From Parabacteroides sp. (GTDB taxonomy: Bacteria; Bacteroidota; Bacteroidia; Bacteroidales; Tannerellaceae): 51,703 nt of DNA. The notes beneath the pieces were generated by a model that searched no databases, was not told where the DNA came from, and saw only the letters and a list, made by a program, of their open reading frames with translations. Positions 1 to 8,905 of this stretch are shown one piece after another (position 1 is the stretch's first letter; every line of letters begins with the position of its first letter). The stretch lies in assembly GCA_020026285.1 (NCBI GenBank), contig JAHHQS010000005.1, positions 1 through 51,703 on the forward strand, in the 5' to 3' direction. Both the position numbers and the translations under genes were made by a program.

Positions 1-113
1 TTAATTTCACATTCAGGAAAAACTTTTTTTATTCCACGAGTAATAGCTTCTGTCAGCTCTATAGAAGAAAGAGAACCTTTAAAAGAATCTATAGCTATAA
101 CGACTTTTTTCAT
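1..113 (-). CDS. glycerate kinase, N-terminal part (cut by window edge)
   Basis: Reading leftward from the ATG at 111-113 gives 37 residues that begin MKKVVIAIDSFKGSLSS. This is the N-terminal signature of the GarK/GlxK glycerate kinase family, which phosphorylates glycerate with ATP in the cytoplasm. The rest of the gene lies left of the window, so domains and intactness cannot be judged. It sits just downstream of the secA terminator in the same orientation, so it probably has its own promoter, although I see no good TAnnTTTG box in the 50 bases between them. Confidence 0.75.
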   Translation of the reverse strand, partial: MKKVVIAIDSFKGSLSSIELTEAITRGIKKVFPECEI

Positions 114-130
114 ACCTTCCAATTATGTGA

Positions 131-172
131 TTAACAAAAAAACGCAGCAGTCACAATATTGACTGCTGCGTT
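131..172 (-). terminator. intrinsic terminator of secA
   Basis: A perfect 13-bp stem (141-153 with 160-172) encloses a six-base loop. On the minus strand it is followed by a run of five T (bases 136-140 are A on the plus strand). It lies 35 bases past the secA stop codon and before the glycerate kinase start. Confidence 0.9.
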
Positions 173-206
173 CCATATCTAAAAAAACTATATGGTAGAG
201 TTCTGA

Positions 207-3200
207 TTATAAACCTTTACCATGACAGTTCTTATATTTCTTTCCGCTTCCGCATGGACACAAATCGTTTCTTCCTACACGCTTTTCAGCACGAACAGGA
301 GTATGAGCAACTTCTTCGCTACCTTCACTACCTGGTCTTTCAGTACGATACTTACTCATGTCTTCACCTTCTTCTTCCTGAGCCTTCTCTATCTGCAAAC
401 GCTGACGAGCTTCGGCTGCTGCCTGAATTGCTGCCGCCTGCATAGCTGCATTCTGAGCCTGCATAGCTGCACGGCGAGCTTCCATCTCTTGAACTTCTTC
501 TTCAGACGGAACATGAACAGGAATCTGACCACGCATCAAGATAGCAACAGTCTTACGGTTCATAACATCCACCATACTCTTGAACAAGTTGTAAGATTCC
601 AACTTGTAGATCAAAAGAGGATCTTTGTGTTCGTAACTTGCATTCTGTACAGAATGACGAAGTTCGTCCATCTCACGCAGATGTTCTTTCCAAGCTTCAT
701 CAATAGTAAGCAATACGGTTCTCTTCTGGAAAGCCTTAACAATATTCTTTGATTCTGATTCGTATGCTTCTTTCAGATTACAAGAGATATTGTACATACG
801 CTTACCATCAGTAATAGGAATCATGATGTTTTCGTAAGCTTCACCCTGCTGTTCATAAACTTGTTTGATAACCGGATTAGCTACTTGAGTCATCTTTTCC
901 ATACGCTGCTTATAAGTAGCCAAAACTTTTTCAAACAACTTGTCTCCAAGTTCATTTGCTTTCATTCCTTTGAATTCATCTTCAGAGAACGGAGCTTCCA
1001 TTGCAAATGTCTTAAGCAACTCCATCTTGAATCCTTCATAATCCAAAGAATCTGCAAAGTCTTCAGCTACAGCAATTGAAGTATCATAAATTGTATTCAA
1101 TACATCCAAGCCGATACGTTCACCCATCAAAGCATGACGACGGCGAGTATAGATTACATTTCTCTGAGAGTTCATAACATCATCGTATTCCAGCAAACGC
1201 TTACGAATACCGAAATTATTTTCTTCAACCTTCTTCTGAGCACGTTCAACAGATTTGCTCAACATTGAATGTTCAAGAACCTCCCCTTCTTTGAATCCTA
1301 ATTTATCCATCAGTCCGGCGATCTTTTCAGATGCAAACAAACGCATCAAATCGTCTTCCAATGAAACAAAGAATACTGAAGATCCCGGATCACCCTGACG
1401 ACCAGCACGACCACGTAACTGACGGTCAACACGACGAGACTCATGACGTTCTGTACCGATAATAGCCAAACCGCCAGCATCCTTAACTTCTTTTGAAAGC
1501 TTGATATCGGTACCACGACCAGCCATGTTAGTTGCAATAGTAACAGTACTACCCTGACCTGCCAAAGCTACAATTTCGGCTTCCTTCTGATGTAACTTCG
1601 CATTCAAAACATTATGTTTGATATTACGAAGTTTCAACATACGACTTAACAACTCTGAAATTTCAACAGATGTTGTACCAACCAATACCGGACGACCAGC
1701 TTTTGTCAATTCGACTATTTCTTCGATTACCGCATTGTACTTTTCACGTTTAGTTTTGTAAATACGGTCATTCATATCTTTTCGTGCAATTGGACGGTTG
1801 GTTGGAATAACAACTACATCCAATTTATAGATATCCCAGAATTCACCTGCTTCAGTTTCGGCTGTACCAGTCATACCTGAAAGCTTGTGATACATACGGA
1901 AATAGTTCTGCAATGTAATAGTAGCAAATGTCTGAGTGGCTGCTTCAACTTTAACACGTTCCTTAGCTTCAATAGCCTGGTGCAAACCATCAGAATAGCG
2001 ACGGCCATCCATGATACGACCAGTCTGTTCGTCTACAATCATAACCTTGTTGTCCATTACAACATATTCATCATCCTTTTCGAACAAAGTATATGCCTTC
2101 AACAACTGATTGATAGTATGAACACGTTCACTCTTTACAGAATAGTTTGCCAGGATTTCATCTTTCTTAGCCTGCTTTTCTTCGTCTGTACCCTGCATAT
2201 TTTCCAACTGAGATAATTCAGTTGCAATATCAGGAAGAATGAAGAACTGAGGATCGTTAGAATTACCTGTCAGCAAATCATAACCTTTATCTGTAAGTTC
2301 TACGCTATTATTCTTTTCATCGATTACCATGTAAAGTTCATCGGTAGCTTCATGCATATGACGCATGTTTTCAGACATGAAGTATTCTTCAACTTTCAAC
2401 ATCTGAGCCTTAATTCCCGGTTCACTTAAATATTTAATCAAAGCTTTATTACGAGGGAATCCCTTGAATGAACGATATAACTGGACTGTTCCTTCTTCAA
2501 CCACCTTTGGATCGTCGCTAGACATCTTCTTTTTAGCTTCGATCAGGAATTTATGACAAAGTTCCTTCTGGGCATTTACAACAACCTCCACATTAGGACG
2601 GAACATTTCGAACAACTGTTCTTCTCCACGAGGAACAGGACCAGAAATGATCAACGGAGTACGGGCATCATCGATCAATACAGAATCGACCTCATCGACA
2701 ATAGCATAATTATGTTTGCGCTGTACCAAATCCTTTGGACTTGTAGCCATATTGTCACGAAGATAGTCGAAACCGAATTCGTTATTTGTACCGAAAGTGA
2801 TATCAGCCATATAAGCACGACGGCGAGCGTCAGAGTTTGGCTGATGCTTGTCAATACAATCAACAGATAAACCATGGAACATATATAACGGACCCATCCA
2901 TTCAGAGTCACGTTTTGACAAATAGTCGTTCACTGTAACCACATGAACACCATTTCTAGTCAATGCATTCAAGAATACTGGCAAAGTTGCCACCAATGTC
3001 TTACCTTCACCGGTTGCCATTTCAGCAATCTTACCCTTATGAAGAACGACACCACCAAACAACTGAACATCGTAATGAACCATATCCCAAGTAATTTCAT
3101 TACCACCAGCAATCCAGTGATTAGCATAAATAGCCTTATCGTCTTCTATACGTACAAAATCAAAACGAGTAGCAAGATCACGGTCAAAATCATTAGCTGT

Positions 3201-3587
3201 TACAACCACTTCCGGGTTTTCAGCAAAACGACGAGCAGTATCCTTCATGATAGCGAATACTTCTGGAAGAACTTCTTCAAGAACATCCTCCATCTTGTCA
3301 GTGATTTCTTTTTCAATCTTATCAACTTCTGCCCAGATTGCTTCACGTTCTTCAAGTTCCTTGCCATCAATACTAGCACGCAAAGAATCCACTTTGGCAC
3401 GTTCATCAGCAACATAATCTTGAATACGTTGTTTAATTGCGTCAATATGGCCACGCAATTCGTCGTTAGATAGTTCTTTAATTGACGGATAAACAGCTTT
3501 CACCTTCTCCACATACGGAGTGATTTCCTTTAAGTCGCGCTGTGACTTGTTTCCGAAAAGCTTCGTCAAAAACTCATTAAATCCCAT
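207..3587 (-). CDS. secA: preprotein translocase ATPase SecA
   Basis: A protein of 1,126 residues, the motor that drives unfolded proteins through SecYEG. The Walker A motif MATGEGKT is at 190-197, the DEVD Walker B at 298-301, and conserved VDEQTGR and AGRGTDIKL motifs follow in the second nucleotide-binding domain. The helical scaffold signature [15 protein letters not shown] is near 960. The end is a classic SEC-C zinc/SecB-binding motif ([14 protein letters not shown]). The protein is about 200 residues longer than E. coli SecA, as is usual in Bacteroidota, with additions near the N-terminus and in the nucleotide-binding domains. The start at 3587 fits the family N-terminus. It is 138 bases downstream of the phosphatase-fold gene on the same strand and is followed by a strong terminator. 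Confidence 0.98.
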   Translation of the reverse strand: MGFNEFLTKLFGNKSQRDLKEITPYVEKVKAVYPSIKELSNDELRGHIDAIKQRIQDYVADERAKVDSLRASIDGKELEEREAIWAEVDKIEKEITDKMEDVLEEVLPEVFAIMKDTARRFAENPEVVVTANDFDRDLATRFDFVRIEDDKAIYANHWIAGGNEITWDMVHYDVQLFGGVVLHKGKIAEMATGEGKTLVATLPVFLNALTRNGVHVVTVNDYLSKRDSEWMGPLYMFHGLSVDCIDKHQPNSDARRRAYMADITFGTNNEFGFDYLRDNMATSPKDLVQRKHNYAIVDEVDSVLIDDARTPLIISGPVPRGEEQLFEMFRPNVEVVVNAQKELCHKFLIEAKKKMSSDDPKVVEEGTVQLYRSFKGFPRNKALIKYLSEPGIKAQMLKVEEYFMSENMRHMHEATDELYMVIDEKNNSVELTDKGYDLLTGNSNDPQFFILPDIATELSQLENMQGTDEEKQAKKDEILANYSVKSERVHTINQLLKAYTLFEKDDEYVVMDNKVMIVDEQTGRIMDGRRYSDGLHQAIEAKERVKVEAATQTFATITLQNYFRMYHKLSGMTGTAETEAGEFWDIYKLDVVVIPTNRPIARKDMNDRIYKTKREKYNAVIEEIVELTKAGRPVLVGTTSVEISELLSRMLKLRNIKHNVLNAKLHQKEAEIVALAGQGSTVTIATNMAGRGTDIKLSKEVKDAGGLAIIGTERHESRRVDRQLRGRAGRQGDPGSSVFFVSLEDDLMRLFASEKIAGLMDKLGFKEGEVLEHSMLSKSVERAQKKVEENNFGIRKRLLEYDDVMNSQRNVIYTRRRHALMGERIGLDVLNTIYDTSIAVAEDFADSLDYEGFKMELLKTFAMEAPFSEDEFKGMKANELGDKLFEKVLATYKQRMEKMTQVANPVIKQVYEQQGEAYENIMIPITDGKRMYNISCNLKEAYESESKNIVKAFQKRTVLLTIDEAWKEHLREMDELRHSVQNASYEHKDPLLIYKLESYNLFKSMVDVMNRKTVAILMRGQIPVHVPSEEEVQEMEARRAAMQAQNAAMQAAAIQAAAEARQRLQIEKAQEEEGEDMSKYRTERPGSEGSEEVAHTPVRAEKRVGRNDLCPCGSGKKYKNCHGKGL

Positions 3588-3602
3588 AATTTATGATATT
3601 GG

Positions 3603-3643
3603 CGGTTGTATTATTTCTTTTCCTTACATTAATTTTACAACCG
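3603..3643 (-). promoter_or_regulatory. inverted repeat in the secA upstream leader
   Basis: CGGTTGTA (3603-3610) is matched by TACAACCG (3636-3643) across a 25-base AT-rich loop, ending 15 bases before the secA ATG. I found no exact TAnnTTTG promoter in this 138-base gap, so it may be a leader structure on a transcript from upstream, an operator, or chance. A weak four-base-pair hairpin followed by T residues (minus strand, 3675-3690) could partially terminate the upstream gene. Confidence 0.3.
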
Positions 3644-3725
3644 GATAGTTAACTAATTAATTTTAATTACGAATAAAAAGCGGAATCGCTCTATATAAAA
3701 TCGAAACTTTCTTGAAAAAAGAACA

Positions 3726-5333
3726 TTATCTGCCAGTAGAAAGTTCGTAGAGCGGTAAAGATTGAGAAGCATTCGGTGGTCTAATTCTCAGGATATAAGT
3801 CACAGACGGAGCAATTTCAGTTGCTTTTATTTCACGATAGATACGCTCCGGCTTGATTCCATTACCCAAGAAAATCAGAGGTGTCTGCACCGCATTATTT
3901 CGAATTACCTTAACTTTTTCATTCGGATCATCCTTATTGATCTTCCAGCTAGGCTGAAGTTCAATAATCAAATCGCCACGTTTCAGATGATGTGTACCCT
4001 GACGAAACTCTGCTGTTCCTTCATTCCAGTCACCGAAGAGAAGACTATTATCGGTTGTGACGTGTTGCACGCCAGCAAACTCTTTCAAGAAAGCTGCAGC
4101 TTTGTTCTGAATTGTAGGCAGATCCAATTTAGCATCTTCAATAGCTTTACGATTCAAAAAGATCTGATTATCGTAATAACCCTTTACCCAATTAGTCTCC
4201 TGACCATACAATACCATCAGATACATATTCAACAGAGCCACACAACGTTTCGGATGAAATTCACCACCCATCACATGTGTATCCAACTCCTGTGAATATT
4301 CTTCTTCACTCTTATAATAACCACTTCCTGTAAAGACTACCAAAGTTTTCGACAAACCCACTTTTTTATCAATTGCATCAAGCAATTGCTCGATATCTTT
4401 ATCAAGTTGTGAATAAGTATCTTGTATTTCGTGTGTATATTCCTTATTCATATTACCCCGATAGTTACCGGCGTAATAAGTCACCGAAAGCATATCCGGT
4501 GTAGTACGAGTTCCAAATCCCGCATATTCAAGGAACTGCATAGCCATTCTGTTAACTTCCTTATTTACGAAAGGTGTTGTTTTCAGACGCAAGTAACAAT
4601 CAAGTTCCTTTTCTTTAAAAGTATATTTAAAAGGGATTTCGTCAAGAGTATAAGGGAAAGCATTTAACTTTTCCATTGGTAAAGAAGGAGTCCAAACCAG
4701 ATTTTCCAAACGGGTTGGCCATGATTCTATACTTCCATTATATTTATCGACATACCAAGGAATACTTTTATAATAAGTGGTAGTTGCCCATTTTCCGTTC
4801 AGATTATCAATCCAAAAAGCACCATTGGCAGCATGACCAGCTGATAAAATGGCTGCTTCCACATTTGGAGCAATGGAATAGACATCACTTCGACCTTTTG
4901 ATGCAATTTTCAATTCATCTCCTATAGTTGAACTGAAAAGAGCCTTAGGAGAATAATTCTCACGAGTAAAGTTTCCTAAATAGGCCGGATCCCACAGAAT
5001 GGAAACTTCCTTCTCATTGTCGAAGTCATATTTCTTGTTAGATGAAATACCATTGAAACATGGATTAGAACCAGTAAACAAAGTTGCAAAGGCACTTGCT
5101 TCATCAATATTCGAAAAATCGAAACGAATATTCTGATAAACCTTACCTTCATTCAGCAAGCGTTTGAAACCTCTCTCCCCAAAAGTATTATAAAAGTATT
5201 CAATATAATCACCACGAAGCTGATCGACAGTTATACATACCACCAATTTTGGAACCTGCTGCTGAGCCTCCATATTGGTAACTGCCAAAATTGCAATTAG
5301 TGACGATAATATCTTTCTTACTTTTCTATCCAT
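3726..5333 (-). CDS. alkaline phosphatase superfamily protein, predicted catalytically dead
   Basis: A protein of 535 residues with an N-terminal signal sequence (cleavage likely near 22-25). The fold is that of the type I phosphodiesterase/PafA group: a VDQLRGDYIEYF start (D37), TLFTGSNPCFNGI (84-96), an SAGHAANGAFW stretch (164-174), and TPLIFLGNGIKPER near the end. Compared with PafA as I remember it, the catalytic positions are replaced: the nucleophilic Thr by Glu78, the Lys and Arg of the phosphate pocket by Asn157 and Glu159, the Asp/His pair by Asn in YAGNYRGN (287-294), the Asp-His of TADHG by FTGSG (334-338), and the last His by Gln. Only the first Asp ligand remains. It therefore looks like an exported pseudoenzyme. 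It lies 80 bases after the lnb-like gene with no terminator between them, so the two are probably co-transcribed, and secA follows. An active but divergent enzyme remains possible. Confidence 0.8.
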   Translation of the reverse strand: MDRKVRKILSSLIAILAVTNMEAQQQVPKLVVCITVDQLRGDYIEYFYNTFGERGFKRLLNEGKVYQNIRFDFSNIDEASAFATLFTGSNPCFNGISSNKKYDFDNEKEVSILWDPAYLGNFTRENYSPKALFSSTIGDELKIASKGRSDVYSIAPNVEAAILSAGHAANGAFWIDNLNGKWATTTYYKSIPWYVDKYNGSIESWPTRLENLVWTPSLPMEKLNAFPYTLDEIPFKYTFKEKELDCYLRLKTTPFVNKEVNRMAMQFLEYAGFGTRTTPDMLSVTYYAGNYRGNMNKEYTHEIQDTYSQLDKDIEQLLDAIDKKVGLSKTLVVFTGSGYYKSEEEYSQELDTHVMGGEFHPKRCVALLNMYLMVLYGQETNWVKGYYDNQIFLNRKAIEDAKLDLPTIQNKAAAFLKEFAGVQHVTTDNSLLFGDWNEGTAEFRQGTHHLKRGDLIIELQPSWKINKDDPNEKVKVIRNNAVQTPLIFLGNGIKPERIYREIKATEIAPSVTYILRIRPPNASQSLPLYELSTGR

Positions 5334-5413
5334 GTATTTTTTCTTTCTACAAATATCAGGCCAAACTGTTATTTCTTCATGATTTATTTTTCACTCCACC
5401 TTTATTTCTGCTT

Positions 5414-6601
5414 TCATTTCGTTTCTTTCCGGAACAAATATCCTTTTGATATTGCAAAGCCGGAACGCATCCAAAGCGTGAGTATCAGCGGAATAAATGC
5501 CGTATTGAAATGCTGAGGCAGGTAGAACCAAACCAATAACATCAGCGTAATCGCCGCAAAGTTAATAAAATGATAATAAATTACACATTTTCTAAGCTTT
5601 TTTACCAAATTAAAAAACACAACGAGTAGTTGAAAAGGATGCAACCATACCATTGTATAGTTTGGGCATGTACATGGATGTTCGGATATAAAGCTTAAAA
5701 AGAAGAGAATACAACCAGATAAACCGGCTACTAGAAACAAGACTATATCCAATCCTAAACAAGATTTATGATATCTCCATTCGTAATATGTCAAACCACT
5801 TGTTATAAGAAGAAGTAATATTGCACAAAACATGGGAGTAATCCATTCTGTTTCGGCTTCATCCGGTTCTGATTCGATGACTTCCGTATGACGGACCAAT
5901 GGTCGGCTTGTTCCATCCTCTCCTATTATATGAGCCTTCGCTACTGCTTCTTTTAAATACTCTGGAAGGAAAAACATTTCATGCAGAGTCATAACACGAT
6001 CAGTAGGACTTCCTAACGCCAAATCACAACCAAAAGTCAACCATGAATGATTACGTGTACAATGATTTATCACATCTCGGAATGTCAATGTCTCAGGTTT
6101 CCACTGATAATTAATCTCCCCTTCTACATTCTTCTCTATCAATACAGCCGGACGTGTGGCACAATTGTCAAAAAAGAAATTATATCGATATTCCCGATTC
6201 TCCGGCTGATAATTAACCAAAAGAGCATTCACTATTTTTTCCTTCTCCAACTGGGTCAGATTCAAGACCTGTTCAGTAACAGTACTTCCCCGCATCTGAT
6301 ATTCGGCAATATACCCATCATACTTCATGATTCCAAGCATATAATCGGTCTCACCTTTGGCAAATCGATAGATAAAATTTGGTTTATCAAAGCTGAATAT
6401 TCCATAATTAAACACCCAATCTATTCGATTAGCCTTATCTTTCACTCGAATAGCGGCATGTCCATATAAAGTAAAGACTTCTCCTTCGTAAGGTGCACTT
6501 GTCAGCAAACTGACTTCGGCCTCAGAACTTAAATTCAAAGCCCCCAAAAATTCTATCTGTAAAAACAGAAAGGATATAATAAGGATAATATATTTCTTCA
6601 T
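5414..6601 (-). CDS. lnb: DUF4105 membrane protein, probable lipoprotein N-acyltransferase Lnb
   Basis: A protein of 395 residues: signal anchor (5-22), an extracytoplasmic DUF4105 domain (about 25-235), then about four or five membrane helices (about 253-380). DUF4105 is an NlpC/P60-like thiol domain; the probable catalytic pair is visible as His48 in LYGHAAIRV and Cys147 in NFFFDNCATR. From memory, the Bacteroides thetaiotaomicron lipoprotein N-acyltransferase Lnb is of this family and maps close to secA in that genome, which matches the layout here. It would add the third acyl chain to lipoproteins, replacing Lnt. The minus-strand upstream sequence carries a near-match to the -7 box (TTACTTTG around 6630). 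The family call is firm; the enzymatic role is inferred from the named homologue. Confidence 0.75.
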   Translation of the reverse strand: MKKYIILIISFLFLQIEFLGALNLSSEAEVSLLTSAPYEGEVFTLYGHAAIRVKDKANRIDWVFNYGIFSFDKPNFIYRFAKGETDYMLGIMKYDGYIAEYQMRGSTVTEQVLNLTQLEKEKIVNALLVNYQPENREYRYNFFFDNCATRPAVLIEKNVEGEINYQWKPETLTFRDVINHCTRNHSWLTFGCDLALGSPTDRVMTLHEMFFLPEYLKEAVAKAHIIGEDGTSRPLVRHTEVIESEPDEAETEWITPMFCAILLLLITSGLTYYEWRYHKSCLGLDIVLFLVAGLSGCILFFLSFISEHPCTCPNYTMVWLHPFQLLVVFFNLVKKLRKCVIYYHFINFAAITLMLLVWFYLPQHFNTAFIPLILTLWMRSGFAISKGYLFRKETK

Positions 6602-7000
6602 CTTATCAGTTTCTTTTGAATTTGCAAAGTAAATTCATTTCCATCACTCTCACAACTATCAATGTATAAAATCCGGCTCAATATAAGAGTAATAAAAGAA
6701 TCTATACTATAATAGTATTCTCCTTTCGTAGGAAGTTTTTATCTTTCCTCCTTAGTGGAAAGACTTTTCCACTAGGGTGGTTCATCTTTTCCACACTTGT
6801 GGAAAGAGTGTTCCACCTGGGTGGAAAGGTAAATACCATGTATTGTCTTAATAAAAAAATCTGACATTAAGGAAAAAGTGAAGAATCTTCAGACAAATAA
6901 CACTTTCAAAATCACTAAATCTTTCCACATAAATTTTGTCACATTTGTCGCCATGCTATTTTTCCTTTCCATCAATAAACATATAATCAACAATTTATAT
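6602..7000. other. divergent intergenic region between lnb and an Mpv17-like gene
   Basis: About 400 bases without a convincing gene. It holds the probable lnb promoter side, a tandem array of 22-bp palindromes (6743-6830) and, just beyond, the promoter of the plus-strand gene. A plus-strand reading frame continues upstream of 7040 to 6878, but its translation has no family character and it overlaps the promoter, so I treat it as non-coding. Confidence 0.7.
6743..6830. repeat. four tandem 22-bp hyphenated palindromes
   Basis: Four consecutive 22-base units (6743-6764, 6765-6786, 6787-6808, 6809-6830) follow the pattern TTTTCCAC, four variable bases, GTGGAAAG, two bases. Unit 3 is perfect; units 1, 2 and 4 have a few substitutions, mostly in one arm. 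A decayed fifth unit may precede them at 6721-6742. The period is close to two helical turns, so the palindromes lie on one face of the DNA. It lies about 140 bases upstream of lnb and about 210 upstream of the plus-strand gene. It could be a multi-site operator or a simple repeat expansion. Confidence 0.8.
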
Positions 7001-7008
7001 TATATTTG
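7001..7008 (+). promoter_or_regulatory. Bacteroidota -7 promoter box
   Basis: TATATTTG matches the TAnnTTTG consensus and lies 32 bases before the ATG at 7040. It supports that start over the longer reading frame. No clear -33 TTTG is seen. Confidence 0.55.
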
Positions 7009-7039
7009 TTGCAATATTCATGAAAAGCATTACAAAAAG

Positions 7040-7726
7040 ATGAAAAAGAACGATTTTTTATTTCTATTATTCGTGGCCGTATTATTTCTGCCATTCTTTT
7101 TAAGTACGGAACTTTATATCTGGTACAAAACATTCAACGCAGCCCACGGCATGATTATGAGTTTCCTTAAATTCGCCATTCTTTCAACTTTAGGAGAATG
7201 TCTGGGATTAAGAATCAGTACAGGTGTTTATAATCGTCCGGGCTTCGGGATTATTCCAAGAATGGTTGTCTGGGGTATTTTAGGGGTTGGCATCAGTATG
7301 GCGATGACTGTATTCTCGAAAGGAGTTCCTCAACTTCTGGTAAGTTTAGGCATGAATGATGCCGTAAAGGTAATGTCAGAAAATTTATCTTTTGATAAAT
7401 TCATCGTAGCCTTATGTATTTCAATTGGGATGAATGGAATTTTCGCTCCAGTTTTTATGACATTTCACAAAATAACAGATATACATATCATACAGTGCGG
7501 AGGTAAGACAAACAGTTTAATAACACCTATTCCGATGACGGATATCATTACCAAACTAAATTGGGATGTACAATGGAATTTTGTATTCAAGAAAACAATT
7601 CCTTTCTTTTGGGTCCCGGCACATACTATAACATTTCTACTCCCCGAAGAAATGAGAGTTTTGTTTGCTGCTCTCTTAGGTGTGGCTTTAGGAATATTAC
7701 TTGCAATAGCAGCACGAAAAAAGTAA
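7040..7726 (+). CDS. Mpv17/PMP22-like integral membrane protein
   Basis: A protein of 228 residues with about four to five hydrophobic segments. The order of motifs resembles the eukaryotic Mpv17/PMP22 family: an LGE segment after the second helix, an arginine-started helix RMVVWGILGVG, a KFIVALC..APVF segment, then the C-terminal hallmark where FFWVPAHTITFLLPEEMR aligns with the WP..Q..NF..VP..R pattern, followed by a last glycine-rich helix. Function in bacteria is unknown; in eukaryotes these are organelle inner-membrane proteins, some forming channels. The start at 7040 is chosen because a promoter box at 7001-7008 lies just upstream. The gene stands alone, with a terminator after it. If the Mpv17 similarity is wrong, it is an unassigned membrane protein. 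Confidence 0.6.
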   Translation: MKKNDFLFLLFVAVLFLPFFLSTELYIWYKTFNAAHGMIMSFLKFAILSTLGECLGLRISTGVYNRPGFGIIPRMVVWGILGVGISMAMTVFSKGVPQLLVSLGMNDAVKVMSENLSFDKFIVALCISIGMNGIFAPVFMTFHKITDIHIIQCGGKTNSLITPIPMTDIITKLNWDVQWNFVFKKTIPFFWVPAHTITFLLPEEMRVLFAALLGVALGILLAIAARKK

Positions 7727-7781
7727 CAGACAAGTCATCAGATTTGGCGTATCTAAAAAATTGAAGCTTAATAAAATATTG

Positions 7782-7831
7782 AAAAGTCCCTTGTTTTTCC
7801 CATATTGTAAAGGGTAAAACAAGGGACTCTT
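7782..7831. terminator. bidirectional terminator between convergent genes
   Basis: A 13-bp perfect stem (7785-7797 with 7816-7828) extended by a CCC/GGG pair, with T-rich sequence on both exits (A-run at 7782-7785 for the minus strand, T-rich 7829-7836 for the plus strand). It serves the Mpv17-like gene and the YitT gene. Confidence 0.85.
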
Positions 7832-7851
7832 TATTTCTGATATTTTCAATA

Positions 7852-8760
7852 TTACTGCTTCACAGACTTGTTTTTTTTCACTTTAATAGAATCAAAACCC
7901 TCACCAAACACACCTATAACCAAACTCTGAGAAACAAAGGCTTTAGGATCTATTTCGTTAATAATTCGAAAGATTATACCAGACTGAGTAGCCTTAGCCA
8001 AAACAAACATCAATTTCTGTTCTTTTCCAGTATATAATCCTGTTGCATCTATAACAGTAACACCTCTATGTAACGCATTAATCGCTTTTCCGATCTCCTG
8101 ATATTTCTGAGAAATAATAAAAAATTGTACCGATTGACGTGAACTGTTTATAATCTTGTCAATAACAAAACTACATACATATAACGTAACATAACCATAC
8201 ACAACTTGTCCCCAATCTTTTAAAACAAAATAGCTACAAGTAACAATTGTCATATTTAAAAGCATGATTATACGTCCTAAGGAAATATCATGATATTTAT
8301 TAATAATTGCAGCAACGATATCAGTTCCACCTGAACTTCCATTTACGGAAAAAGCAATACCGATACCTCCACCGCAAAGAGTAGCACCGAGTACACACGA
8401 CATAAATGTCTCATCCTTTAAAATCTCCAGGCCTTCTGTCAACTCTTGAATAAAGAGTAAAAAGAAAGTCAAAGAAAATACTGCAAAAATTGTTTTAACA
8501 CTGAATTTCCAACCTAGAATTTTTACAGATAATATAAGAAGGATCAAATTAATACTGAAATAAGTATATTGCACAGGAAGACCTGTAGCCCAATAAACGA
8601 TAGATGCAATACCCGGAAGACCACCAACCGTAATCTCATTTGGCAATAAAAATACAGTCCAGCCAAAACCATAAAGAATCATTCCCAACGCAATCAACAG
8701 ATAATCCTTAAAATCCCTACATAATACCTGTCCAATCGATTTAACAACACTCCGTTCCAT
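7852..8760 (-). CDS. YitT family membrane protein (DUF161 + DUF2179)
   Basis: A protein of 302 residues. Residues about 15-200 contain five or six membrane helices typical of DUF161, with the conserved NEITVGGLPGIA and NGSSGGTDIVAAII motifs. Residues about 210-290 form the soluble DUF2179 domain (GVTVIDATGLYTGKEQKLMFVLAK). YitT proteins are widespread, and the transported substrate, if any, is not established. The gene is monocistronic: its own promoter box lies 24 bases upstream and a bidirectional terminator follows the stop. Confidence 0.92.
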   Translation of the reverse strand: MERSVVKSIGQVLCRDFKDYLLIALGMILYGFGWTVFLLPNEITVGGLPGIASIVYWATGLPVQYTYFSINLILLILSVKILGWKFSVKTIFAVFSLTFFLLFIQELTEGLEILKDETFMSCVLGATLCGGGIGIAFSVNGSSGGTDIVAAIINKYHDISLGRIIMLLNMTIVTCSYFVLKDWGQVVYGYVTLYVCSFVIDKIINSSRQSVQFFIISQKYQEIGKAINALHRGVTVIDATGLYTGKEQKLMFVLAKATQSGIIFRIINEIDPKAFVSQSLVIGVFGEGFDSIKVKKNKSVKQ

Positions 8761-8783
8761 TTTTTAAAATTTTTTAATCGGGA

Positions 8784-8791
8784 CAAAGGTA
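8784..8791 (-). promoter_or_regulatory. -7 promoter box of the yitT-like gene
   Basis: On the minus strand this reads TACCTTTG, an exact TAnnTTTG match, 24 bases before the ATG. Confidence 0.6.
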
Positions 8792-8840
8792 ATGTATAGT
8801 TATAAACTTTATAATCGGGATCTTCTGTTTTTTGATAAAA

Positions 8841-8884
8841 AAAGAAAAAAAGCTAGTTGAAAACATTGAATCAACTAGCTTTTT
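8841..8884 (-). terminator. intrinsic terminator of gcvP
   Basis: A 14-bp perfect stem (8847-8860 with 8871-8884) and ten-base loop, followed on the minus strand by a T-rich tract. It lies 22 bases after the gcvP stop. Confidence 0.85.
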
Positions 8885-8905
8885 AATAAAATTTATTGAT
8901 CTAAA

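Noticed and set aside
222..752. Long plus-strand frames opposite secA
   Set aside because: They are antisense shadows of a highly conserved gene.
6878..7039. Upstream extension of the Mpv17-like gene by 54 codons
   Set aside because: The extension overlaps the promoter box at 7001-7008 and looks non-coding; the ATG at 7040 gives a clean membrane protein start.
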